64,000 nt of DNA, from the NCBI GenBank assembly GCA_029834535.1, contig JAQMWT010000526.1:62001-126000 (forward strand), written 5' to 3'. This stretch comes from Chrysophaeum taylorii (taxonomy: Eukaryota; Sar; Pelagophyceae; Pelagomonadales; Pelagomonadaceae). Below the pieces are notes generated by a model. That model was not told the origin of the DNA. It made no database searches and was given only the letters and a program-made list of their open reading frames with translations. Below, piece by piece: positions 47,169-56,794 of this stretch. Each line of letters starts with the position of its first letter. Within the stretch, counting starts at the first letter, position 1. The position numbers and the translations under genes were made by a program.

Positions 47169-49676
47169 ATGCGTCGTCTCGTGTGGAGCATGATGAGCTC
47201 CTACGCGAGCGGGCTGTTGTTGAGCGCAATACCGCGGCGGGTGGCCTGGCGGCGAAGCGTGACGATGTGCCGCCACCGCCGCACGTTGACCGCCGCCGCC
47301 GCGGGGTGGGAGGACGACTCCGACGAGGCGAGGGAACGGGCGTTAGCGGCCGCCGTCGGTGGGGCGACCGGGCGGCGGCGGCGGAAATCCTTGCCGTTGA
47401 AGATTCGACGGCTGGTCGCGTACCGGCAAAAGTACGCGTGCGCCTCGTGCGGCGTGCTGTTGCCGCCCAACCACCAGGTCGACCACGTCGTTCCGGCGGC
47501 TTTGAACGGGAGCGACGCGCTGCCTAACCTTCAGGCGCTTTGCCTCGAGTGCCACAAGCAGAAGACGCGCGAGCAGCGGCACGAGATTTTGCGCACCACC
47601 CAAGAGCCTCGTCGGCGCGACGACAAGGCGCGCGTCGTCGCCGTCGAGAAGGAGGTGGCGGTCGAGCTGAACGAGGCGCAGCGGAAGGCGGTGGAGTTGC
47701 CGGGTCCGATTCGCGTGGTCGCCGGACCCGGTACGGGAAAGACGCGTGTCCTGACGTCGCGCATCGAAGAGCTGCTGCGACGCGGCGAACGGTCGATCCT
47801 CGCGCTAACGTTCACCAACAAGGCCGCGAACGAGATGCGCGAACGGCTCGCGCGCGTCGAAAATTCGGAGTCGGTGTCGGTCGGGACGTTTCACCGCGTG
47901 TGCCTCTCGATCCTGCGGCACGCTCCCGAAGAGAGAGCCCCTGGGTTCGCGTGCTACGACCAGACGGCGATGATCAAGCTCACCCGGTACTGCATCGAGA
48001 GTCTTCTTGGCCTCGACGCGAAGGAGTGGGTGCCGTCGCGGGTTCAGGCGCTTATCTCCGAGGCGAGAAACGCGCGAGAACGGCTCGACGGCACGCTCGG
48101 GCGAATCATGGAGGCGTACGAGGAGGAGCTGAAACGGCGAAACGTGGTCGATTTCGACGACATGCTGCTCCTCGGCTTGAAATCGCTCGAGCGGACGCGA
48201 CGCCGGCGGTGGCGACACGTGCTCGTCGACGAATTTCAGGACTCGAACAGTCTCCAATACGAGTTCTTGAAGCTGCTTTCTGACACGCCCTTCGCCGTCG
48301 GCGACTCGGACCAGGCGATCTACGGATGGCGCGGCGCGGACTACGATAATCTCCGGAAATTCGACGCCGACTTTCCAGGTCGCGCTCTCGTGACGCTCGA
48401 CCAAAACTACCGCAGCTCCCAGCAAATCCTCGACGCCGCCGCGAGCCTGATCGCCGCAGCCGGCCAGCCGCGCGACGACATTAAGCTCCAGGCCAACATC
48501 CCCCCGGGACCCATCCCGACGCTCGTCCGCCTGCGAGACCAGGACGCCGAGGCGCGCTTCGTCGCCGACCTCGCCTCGCGGCTCGACGAGGAGACCGCGT
48601 CGATCGCGGTCGTCTACAGGACCAACGCCCAGAGCCGCGCCTTCGAGACCCAACTCCTGCGCCACGGCGTGCCCTACCACCTCGCAAGCCAACGCGCTTT
48701 CTTCGAGCGCCGCGAAGTCCGCGACGTCCTCGCCTACCTTACCCTCGTCGTCTCGGACGACGACGATTCGAGCCTCGACCGCGTACTCAACGTCCCCCCC
48801 CGTGCCGTCGGCGAAAAGTCCCGAGCTCTCCTCCTCGATGCAGCAGCCAAAAACAACGGATCCCTCGCGGCCACCATCCGCGATCCGCCACCGGGACTTT
48901 TTCCGCGCGCCCTCAAGGGCCTCGAAGACCTCGTCGGCATAATCGACGACCTCAGGAGGACCCTCGCCGCGACCGAAACCACCACCAAAGACCTCTCCTC
49001 GTACCTCGCGCGACTCCTCGAGATCACGAGGTACGACGAATACGTCCAAGCCGAGGTCGACAACGGCGTCGACCGCTGGCGCAATCTCCGCGAACTCGCA
49101 AACCTCGCCGCCAAGTACGACGTCTCGCAGATCCTCGAATTCCTCGACGACTGCGCCCTCGTCCAGGACCAGGACGCGCTCGAAACGACGGAAATTTCCA
49201 AAACTACTACGAAAGTCCATCTCCTCACCATCCACGCGGCCAAGGGACTCGAATACGACGTCGTCTTCGTCGCCGGCTGCGAAGACGGCCTCCTCCCGCA
49301 CTTCTACGCCTTAGAAGAAGGCGACCTCCGAGAGGAGCGCCGCCTCCTCTACGTCGCCATGACCCGAGCCAAGCGACGCCTCTACCTCCTCTGCGCTACG
49401 ACTCGCCTCACCTGGGGCATCACGCGCGACATGAAACCCTCCACCTTCCTCGGCGACATCCCGTCGCGCCAGCTCGACCTCGTCGACCTCGTCGCGACGA
49501 CCACCCGAGAAAACTCCGCCAAACGCCATAAAGGCGGCAAAACTTCCTCCTCCTCCTCCTACTACGCCAGCCTCAAGCCGGGGGACTCACGACGACGACA
49601 GGGACGACGACAGGGAGGCGGCAAGGTCCAAAGGGCAAAGCCATCAGATCTAACCGACGACGATTTCGACGACTAG
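47169..49676 (+). CDS. HNH nuclease-UvrD/PcrA superfamily 1 helicase fusion
   Basis: 835 residues. An Arg-rich, acidic-poor N-terminus (MRRLVWSMMSSYASGLLLSA) suggests an organelle presequence. An HNH domain follows (about 88-140): CASCG, then NHQVDHVVPAALNGSD and LQALCLECHKQKT, with both zinc Cys pairs and the catalytic DHVV His. The helicase has GPGTGKTRV (186), ALTFTNKAANEMRERL, FHRVCLSIL, DEFQDSNSLQYEFL (352), QAIYGWRGADYDNL (381), LDQNYRSS, TIHAAKGLEYDVVF (688) and VAMTRAKRRLYLL (728), all SF1A motifs, giving 3'-5' DNA unwinding. The closest relatives are bacterial PcrA/UvrD, so an endosymbiont or organellar origin is likely. The C-terminus is Ser/Arg-rich. Confidence 0.93.
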   Translation: MRRLVWSMMSSYASGLLLSAIPRRVAWRRSVTMCRHRRTLTAAAAGWEDDSDEARERALAAAVGGATGRRRRKSLPLKIRRLVAYRQKYACASCGVLLPPNHQVDHVVPAALNGSDALPNLQALCLECHKQKTREQRHEILRTTQEPRRRDDKARVVAVEKEVAVELNEAQRKAVELPGPIRVVAGPGTGKTRVLTSRIEELLRRGERSILALTFTNKAANEMRERLARVENSESVSVGTFHRVCLSILRHAPEERAPGFACYDQTAMIKLTRYCIESLLGLDAKEWVPSRVQALISEARNARERLDGTLGRIMEAYEEELKRRNVVDFDDMLLLGLKSLERTRRRRWRHVLVDEFQDSNSLQYEFLKLLSDTPFAVGDSDQAIYGWRGADYDNLRKFDADFPGRALVTLDQNYRSSQQILDAAASLIAAAGQPRDDIKLQANIPPGPIPTLVRLRDQDAEARFVADLASRLDEETASIAVVYRTNAQSRAFETQLLRHGVPYHLASQRAFFERREVRDVLAYLTLVVSDDDDSSLDRVLNVPPRAVGEKSRALLLDAAAKNNGSLAATIRDPPPGLFPRALKGLEDLVGIIDDLRRTLAATETTTKDLSSYLARLLEITRYDEYVQAEVDNGVDRWRNLRELANLAAKYDVSQILEFLDDCALVQDQDALETTEISKTTTKVHLLTIHAAKGLEYDVVFVAGCEDGLLPHFYALEEGDLREERRLLYVAMTRAKRRLYLLCATTRLTWGITRDMKPSTFLGDIPSRQLDLVDLVATTTRENSAKRHKGGKTSSSSSYYASLKPGDSRRRQGRRQGGGKVQRAKPSDLTDDDFDD

Positions 49677-49702
49677 CAGCCCCTTAGTCTATGTATGCCG
49701 TA

Positions 49703-49739
<37 letters not shown>

Positions 49740-50126
49740 GCGGCGCGCGCCGTGATAAATAATAATCATGTGGTGTTGTCATAAAAGCGACTTTGTGATT
49801 TTTGTTCTCCCTGACCGACCACGCCGACTCGTCTCGCCGCACTGTCGTCGTCGCTTTCCTATTATGCGCGATAGATTTTTCAATACGTGACCCACGCTTC
49901 GTTTTTTTCCACCCCCTGCTTGCTTCTACCGCCCCATCTGCCCTTCCCTCTGCTGCAATCTGGCTCTTTTTAGCCTGGGAGTTCCGCACTATGATTTATT
50001 ACGCTACGCTGGGACTTCATAAAATTTGCTTGCCCCCTTGATCGAATTCGGGACTACCTAACCAGGCAAACACGGCGCTTCGCGGCGATTCGAGTCGTAA
50101 GGTTCGTCACGGCGAGTCTTACCACC
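49677..50126. repeat. CT dinucleotide run and a family D hairpin repeat
   Basis: 49706-49738 is a CT repeat in the 3' region of the helicase gene. At 49960-49984 is TGGCTCTTTTTAGCCTGGGA, another copy of the hairpin word clustered at 12.3-13.4 kb, again followed by ATGATTTATTA. No gene in this stretch. Confidence 0.6.
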
Positions 50127-50690
50127 TTATTTCGGAGCAGCAGGAACAACAAAAGGGGGGAACTCGTCGTGCGGGTCTTCGTCGGGATCCTCCCCGACCC
50201 ATTCGCTGTAGGCGAGAAAGTCGTCGTAGACGCCGTCGGCGCAGATAATTTCCTCGCGTTCCTCGTCGAGGAGGACGTCGCGGGTGGGGGGTCGCCCCCC
50301 CACGACACAAAGCGTGAGATCTGGCTCGAAATCTTTCGGAAAATCTGCGTCTGGAACTTCGCGCGGATACACCTCGCGGTCGTCGTAGACTATCGCCTCC
50401 TCCTCGTCGTCGGAGAGGTCGATCGGGGCGTCGCACGCCCGGGACCAAAAGGTTGGCTCAGGGAGCTCGAGCGGCGGGTCCTTCGCCTCGTAGCCCTTGC
50501 CGACGATTCGCAAACACAGAAAAGCGGCGCGCCATTCGCCGATGGGATCCGTCGGCGGCTCCCAGGGCCGCACGGCCCGCTCCTCGACGGGAATCTCGCC
50601 GTACCGTTGCCTCTCCGCGTGCTCGAGGTGCCAGTCGAGCGACGCTTCGCACGACGCTTCGTACGCAGCGATGACAGCGCCCACGTCCAT
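50127..50690 (-). CDS. Acidic hypothetical protein
   Basis: 187 residues from ATG 50690 (MDVGAVIAAYEASCEASLDW); an in-frame ATG at 50756 would add 22 residues through a poly-Gly run encoded by a C-run, which looks like 5' UTR. Very acidic, rich in Asp, Glu, Pro and Trp (EPPTDPIGEWRAAFLCLRIV, DLSDDEEEAIVYDDREVYPR). No signal, membrane segment or known domain. GC3-rich codon use supports coding. Confidence 0.6.
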   Translation of the reverse strand: MDVGAVIAAYEASCEASLDWHLEHAERQRYGEIPVEERAVRPWEPPTDPIGEWRAAFLCLRIVGKGYEAKDPPLELPEPTFWSRACDAPIDLSDDEEEAIVYDDREVYPREVPDADFPKDFEPDLTLCVVGGRPPTRDVLLDEEREEIICADGVYDDFLAYSEWVGEDPDEDPHDEFPPFVVPAAPK

Positions 50691-52144
50691 CGTGACACTA
50701 ACCCTTTGACTCTTTGTCCCCCCCCCCCCACGAACGGCTGCTTTTATCATATACATACCCTTTCAGTTTACTCCGTGTTACCGGTGAGCCCTTTCTTTTC
50801 TGCCTGTTCCGACGACTCTAGCTCCTGCTCGTCCCCGCGGGTGCTGATGAGCTTCGGGCGTCAGCCACTTGTCCTACCTCCCTCACCTCGCTATGTTCTC
50901 GCCTCTCTCAACGCTCTACCCTTCTTCGCCAGTCCAACCTTTAGCCATTCTGATCAACCGCTCTGAGCTGCCCCCTTTCCACGCCCTCTCTACCCTTAAC
51001 CTTTGTGGTCCTTCGACGTCGAACACGAGGCTGCGGGCAGAAGCGCCCGAGGCCATCTGAGACCTTTCAGTACACTATGTTACGTGCATCACGACGTGAG
51101 AATTTACCGTCGACAGCGACGAGTTGAAACTTGTCATTGACCAGGATTTTTCATGGGTAATGGTCACGTCACGGGTTGTTTCGAATACTTCTTGTATCTT
51201 GATGCCCGCCGACGGGCCGCGGCGGTGCGCGCCTGTGTTACCAACGCAATGGATGTTGCGAACGGCCGCCGGGCCTGGTGAGTTGCTCGTGCCAGCAGAT
51301 GTATACTTCATTTTGTGGCACGTGGCGAGGCTCGACTGCTCTTCGGGGCAATTGCGCCGCGCCGTGACAATAGACGCGGAGCCTCGGCCTGCCCCGGTGC
51401 CCCGCGGCCCTCGCCGGGACTCTGCTCGGTCCATCGCCTGAACCAGAAAAGTAGGTTCCTACCCCATCTTCCATATACTCTAAGTTAGGGCCGGGGCAGT
51501 GCTGCGGGGCACTGCTGGTCAACCCCGGCGCTTTTCGTCCGTGAACTTCCGCGTGATGATGGCAGACATGCGAGGTTTTAGGATTGCCACATGCTCCAGA
51601 GGATTCTGAAATGCAGTGGGAAGAGAACTGAAGAACTACCCCGCCTCCGCGTGTGAATCTGGTAGGTCGGAATTCAGGGAGCTGGTTAGTTCCCCTAGCC
51701 TAGGCACACGACAGACGATACGTAGAACTGCACCTGGCTTTAACATGTAAAACTACGAGCCTACGGGGCGCGCTAATCTATGAAGATGATCGTAAGCACG
51801 ATCATCCATAGGACGACTGCTAAGACGTGCACTCGAGGGGTTTTTAAAGGTCGACTGCAAAGAGACGGGGGGTGCTTCTGGCTTGAAGGTCATTCCAGAA
51901 GTTATTGACAAGGGAAGAAGAAGGGTTGTAGGGGAGAGATGTCTTCTCAACAGACAGCGATGGGGTGGACGTGCGCAAGAAAGTCGCATGCGCAAGAATA
52001 AGAAAGATCGTCGCATGTCGCATGAGCAAGAAAGAGGGCTGCATGCGCAAGAATAGCACGTCGCAGCTTGTCTGAGTGGAAACTACCATGAACAGCGCCT
52101 TGCCCTCGGCAGGACAAGGGCGGGTGCAGCATGGTTCTGAAGAG
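50691..52144. other. Unassigned region with a family A relic
   Basis: Short frames on both strands near 51075-51520 lack motifs. 51838-51880 reads TTTTTAAAGGTCGACTGC then AAGAGACGGGGGGTG, an old reverse-strand family A terminus. At 51960-52070 a CGCATGCGCAAGAAT-like word occurs four times with variation. 51492-51525 repeats GGGGCACTGCT-like words in tandem. Confidence 0.4.
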
Positions 52145-54046
52145 CTATATGCCACGGCGGCGTTTCACCTCGCGCTGTGGCTTGCGAATTGGCTCGCACT
52201 TGGGTTGCCAGCAGTTGTTTTGCTCGTCGCCTTCATCAACTCCCTGAGCGCGTGCAGCGCACTGTAGGTGAATAAACCGCTGGCAGCGTGAGCACGTGTG
52301 CTGCAATGGCAGTCCCACGAAGCACCCAGCAACTGCGCATTTTTGGCCTGGTTCTAAGCGCGACTGGGTGGTTTCCTGCACATGAGCGAATGGACGAGCC
52401 TGAAAGTCCCGAGCAATCGCCACGGCAGTCGCACCTCGAATGCCTTTCAAGATCGGCTCACAGACACCCGCGGCGGGTTGCTGTGACGCGCGGGGTTGCT
52501 GCAAATTCGGCGCTGCTTCCTCATCAGACATCTATTCGTCTCGGAAGCTTCGCTTGCGTTCCTTCAAAATGGCGGCTTGTGCTTTCGCAGCCTTCTCCTC
52601 GGCCACGAGCTCCTCGTCCTCGACAGGTGGCCACAGTTGGTCTCCTGCAGCGGATGGGGCAGCCAGCCACGGTTCGACTCCAGCAGTGGCCGGGGTGTCA
52701 GAAGTTGGGCCATCTCGAGGAGCGTCACGATCGCCTTCTTCGTCGTCAGTGAACACGTCGACGTTGTCATATTCGTCGCCGTCGTGCTCGTCAGCCAAAG
52801 GCCAGAAAAAGAGATTGTAGTGCTCTTTTTGCAGGATGCCAGCTTGACAATCCCGCCCACCAGCTTGACAATCCCGCCCAAGCAACCCGCCTTGGTGTGG
52901 GTGAAATCACCGAAGCTCAAGTTCGAGCAATCCGGAAGGAGCTCGTATGCGAATTGGAAGCATGCCGAGTAGCCGATGACGAATCGTATGTCCTCGCCAA
53001 GATCGTCATACATTTGGAGATGAACAGTCGTAGGATCAAACTTGGTCTTCTCCTTGATCAGCTTCCTTTTCATCAGGCGCTCCTGTTCCCGCCCGAGTTT
53101 GAGCTTCTCGGCATCGAGATGCATGGACTTCGCCTTCGCTGCGTTGACGCAGATAAATTTGAGATGGATGCCAGCAGCAGCACATGCTTGCTCGATATGA
53201 GGTATCGCCTTAACATCATCCTCTGGCTTCCCGTATATCACAGCCCGCGTCTGTTTCAGCAGCCGGTGCGCGAATTCGATGTCTACTTTCCGAGGAACAA
53301 ACTCTTGTAAAATGGAAACCAATCCGCTCGGCGTTGCTTTGCGTTCTTGCTTCTTCTTCTTCTTTTCGAGGTCGTGAAGCAAAGCGGATAGAATAACTGG
53401 AAGCAGCTGCTGCGCGGTGTAGGCGCGCTGCTTTCGATGGTCGTTCGAAGGCCCGCCATTCCGCGGCTGGCGTGACGAGACAGTCATCGACCGTTGATTT
53501 GAGCAATTGATATCATGATCCTGGGCATACTGGAGAACCCAAGTCTCGCAGTCCGTGCGCGTCATGATAACGAAAAAACTATCGCACCCACCACAGCGCA
53601 AGCCTACTTCCGTTCTTCGTCGGCTTCATATTAATGCCCGAGGCGAGCCTTTGAACCGGTGGGCCATTCGCGAGCAGGACCTTGCTGTCCCTCGCAGCTA
53701 ATTCAGTCGCTTGAAGTTCTGCGTGGGCCCGACTCGGGTACACTTTGCCGACTTCGAGCTTCTCGCCGTGCGGGATTTGCGCCAGTTTTCGCGGCATCGG
53801 CTGGTTCAAGCCCTCGTAGCTCTCGGCTTTGATGGCCTCGGTCCTGGCCTTTCGACGCACCGCCTTGCGCTCCGTCGCCGAGACTCCTTCAGCGCCCCCG
53901 CCCCGCAGCGCATCCTCGGGCCCTCCATCCTCCTCGTCGTCGTCGGAAGCTGGGCTTTCAATTTGAGTGGCGAAAACTTCTGCGTATTCTCTGAATGTGT
54001 CCGAGATGTTCATTAGGCTATCGACGCTCTCCCAAGACGCCGACAT
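52145..54046 (-). pseudogene. Disrupted DNA transposase-like gene (possibly Mutator-like)
   Basis: The minus strand holds pieces in two frames. From ATG 54046: acidic N-terminus, then LEVGKVYPSRAHAELQATEL, resembling the N-terminal domain of MULE transposases, ending at TAG 53579. One frame over (52564-53601), RLRCGGCDSFFVI and a W/H/C-containing segment fit the MULE zinc finger, followed by a long helical region and LSFGDFTHTKAGCLGG, which could hold the first catalytic Asp. A 20-bp duplication (GGGCGGGATTGTCAAGCTGG, near 52850-52880) follows, then a frame (52145-52885) interrupted only by a TAG directly followed by ATG, ending with a C4-type finger (CAVAGC...CSRCQRFIHLQC). Most of the catalytic core is missing. 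The family name is tentative. Confidence 0.45.
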
Positions 54047-54279
54047 CCTCACGAGAGTCTACCGACCGTCCAAGATCCGGCGGGACCGGCACCTGCAGAA
54101 AGCGCGCGTCTCTCACTCAACCCCGTCTGCAAGACCGCTACCGCTAGCAACGGTGCCTTATACGAAACTGCCGGCGTAAGTCTGATTTGAACTACGTTCC
54201 ATCAACTCTGTTCCTTCTTTCTCACATCACTTGTACCGTTTTTCTAATATGGGTCATATCAGTCGTTACTATACACCAG

Positions 54280-54460
54280 TTCGGGACACATCACTGGTAC
54301 CTGTGAGCCCGCGAGACGGGGAACGAGTGATGTGTCCCTAGGGTATGGGTGATGTGAGATAAGCATAAATGGGGTACCAGTGATTTGCATAGGGTGTGAG
54401 TGATGTGACCTCACTTTTTTGGGTAACAGTGATGTGACCTCAAGAACCAGTGATGCGACA
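54280..54460. repeat. Iterated GTGATGTG words
   Basis: Variants of CCAGTGATGTGACCTCA occur about seven times (near 54329, 54349, 54379, 54402, 54428, 54450), and CACATCACTGGTACC is present in the opposite sense at 54286, so the ends can pair. Located just upstream of the transposase-like gene, it may be its terminal region with transposase-binding sites. Confidence 0.55.
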
Positions 54461-56280
54461 TTTACCCAATTTTCTTAGAGGACAAGTTTCGCTTTGATCC
54501 TTTTGAGTCAGTCAGTGTGTTCCACGGCCTTATCATCAAAATATGGCCGGGGTTTCCTCGACCCGCGTCCGCGTTTTGGATAGAACCAACGCGCCAATCA
54601 TCACCTTGGCGCTTGCGCATCGTCGCACAAACTTCGTCGTCCTCCGCAATTGGCACGCTCACTTGGGTATAACTTATTTGCGCGTATCAGTTGACAGTTA
54701 TCTCTGCGATCTCCTGCAGCCACCGCGTCAAGTTTGTGCGCGACAAAAACGCGCTTTGCTTGCCACAGGCGTTGACAACAAAGTCGAGATGCATGCGCAT
54801 CACGGGGGCAAGGTGAAGCACTTTGATGGATCGTGCGACTTTTCTTCCTTCGAAGATCCTCCGAAGGACACGTTCGAAAAACATCAGGCTACAAGTCCGA
54901 GTAGGTGAGGTCTGAACTACTGAGCATTCGGTGCTGATTCGAGCAACGAAGAAGCCAGCGTGTCAACTCTCGGACAAACAGCTTGGGAGCGGGAGATGCG
55001 GTTCGAAACTCGTAGACCAGCGACGTCGTCTCCGAGTGCCATCGCGAAAGAGTCGCGCGGGCGCGCGGCGACGACGATGCGGTTGCGAATGCGGCGAAGC
55101 ACGAGCAGCGCATGGCCGTGACTCGAAACATGATTGCGTCTTGCGGGCGAAATGCGACGATGCTGCGATTGCGAAGACGACAAATTAAAGGCAAGCGAGC
55201 TTCAGGAACACCCCTCTGGTGAGGGTGGTGATCTAGACCGAGAGCGCGTACAATGCTGTGTGTGTTTGAACAAAGTGTTCAAGAAGAACGAATTGAATTA
55301 CCAAAACGGAATGGTCGTCGACGACCGAGCAGCTCGCTGGGAGCGACAGCTCGGAGGTGCTCTATGCCTCGGCAAGGGCTTGCCGGGGTGCGCCAGGGAG
55401 AGACGCGGTTTGAGGGCCGCGGCTCCTAGTGTTCGATGCCGGACAACCCCTCTTCGACTGGGACGGCGAGCCGGGCACTCCGCACAGCATCTGCGGCATC
55501 GGGCGCCGCATGGGAGAAGCAAGGCCTAGAGCAACGAGGGGAACTTCCTCGTCGGGGAGGCTCGCCTCGCCTCGCCCCGCCTCGCCTCGCCCCGCCTCGC
55601 CTCGCCCCGCCTCCGTGGCGACTAATCGCAGCTCCGGCCTTCGACGCCTGCTTCTACTCAAGACGAGCCGTCGGGAAAACTCACCGCCCCTGCATAAGTC
55701 GAGACGCGGGTCCGAATTAGCTATGCCCTCCATCGAGATCATAAAAACGACCGTCGTCCCTCTATCCTATTTGAGAGCGACCTCGCAACCGACTCCGCCC
55801 GAGAGCTCATTCTGTCGTCGACCGCTGAAAAAAGATCCAGGAGCGGCGCGCAAGGCGGGCGCCGCTCAAGCAACCGAAGCGTTGTACTTGGAGAACGTTG
55901 TCGTTGACGGGTTCGACGTAGAGGAGGTGCGTGCTGGCGCCGGGGTTCTCTGAGATGGTGACCTCGCCCGCGTTCCCATTCGCGAGGCCGGGCTTCTTCG
56001 AGACGAGGAAGAAAACTCGAGGATGGCCGGGTTATGGACCGAGCCAACATGGCGCAATGAGACCTCAAACTGGAAAGTGACGCGGGCTCGTTGGAGCGCA
56101 CAGTCGTCGCGCAAAGTCGCCGGCGACGTCGAGAGTCAGCTGAAGCTTGAACTTGGTGGGATTGTACGTACTTCGTCGAGCCCATGCGCTCTTGACTTTC
56201 GTCGTTTGGCAGTGTCCTAAGAATCGCCCGCCGGACGCGGGGCTCGAGCTTCTCGCTCGGTGCAGATGGGGAATTTGCAC
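54461..56280. other. Region of fragmented coding-like sequence
   Basis: Broken pieces include minus-strand 54462-54884 (MRMHLDFVVNACGKQSAF and, past a stop, AEDDEVCATMRKRQGDDW), plus-strand 55152-55529 with a Cys-pair segment (CCDCEDDKLK...QCCVCLNKVFKKNEL) and minus-strand 55790-56160, where TKFKLQLTLDVAGDFARRL, EVSLRHVGSVHNPAILEF and GEVTISENPGASTHLLYVEP lie in different frames. 55556-55615 is a 15-bp tandem repeat (CTCGCCTCGCCCCGC). I cannot assemble a gene with confidence. Confidence 0.3.
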
Positions 56281-56794
56281 AGTTGCCCACAGGTATCTAT
56301 CTGTTCTTTCTGGCTGATTTCATCCTCCTCTCGAAGCCGCGCTTCGCCGACGACTTGCGCCGGCCCATCTCAACCCCCGACCCTCACGGAGAGACACATC
56401 GGCGAGATGACCGACCCGGAGCAGGCAGTGCTGCCGGCATCGTCGTCTCCCGACCGACGCTTGTTAGGATTCTCTCGATGTCGTCGATATTGTCTTCGCC
56501 GAAATCTTCGCAGTCGCGCTGCAATAATAATTCTGTGAAGCAGCAGGCGCTGAGCCGCGCAGTGGAGGTCTCGAGTGTCTCGCGCGAACACGATAAGTCC
56601 AGAGTCACATGCATGTTGAACGTTTCGTGGGACTTCAATGTACAGGAGAATGAATGTTTTTAAGCGATATAGTCGATTGATTGAAACTGGTAATAATAAT
56701 AAAGGAGGAGGAGATACTTTCTTCGTGGATAACGCCGCAGCCGCTTCTTGGTACTTTACAATTATTGTCACGCGCGTGTGGTGGTGGTAAAGAA
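56281..56794. other. Divergent upstream region of the histidine kinase gene
   Basis: A minus-strand frame around 56384-56614 (MHVTLDLSCSRETLETSTAR and CEDFGEDNIDDIERILTSVG) may be an exon of an unknown gene. AT-rich DNA at 56640-56710, with TAATAATAATAAA, probably contains the kinase promoter. Confidence 0.3.

Noticed and set aside
47805-49301. 498-codon open frame antisense to the HNH-UvrD gene
   Set aside because: Antisense shadow; no motif, and it overlaps intact helicase motifs on the other strand.
51124-51441. 105-codon plus-strand frame as a gene
   Set aside because: Starts at TTG, no motif, and an equally long minus-strand frame overlaps it.
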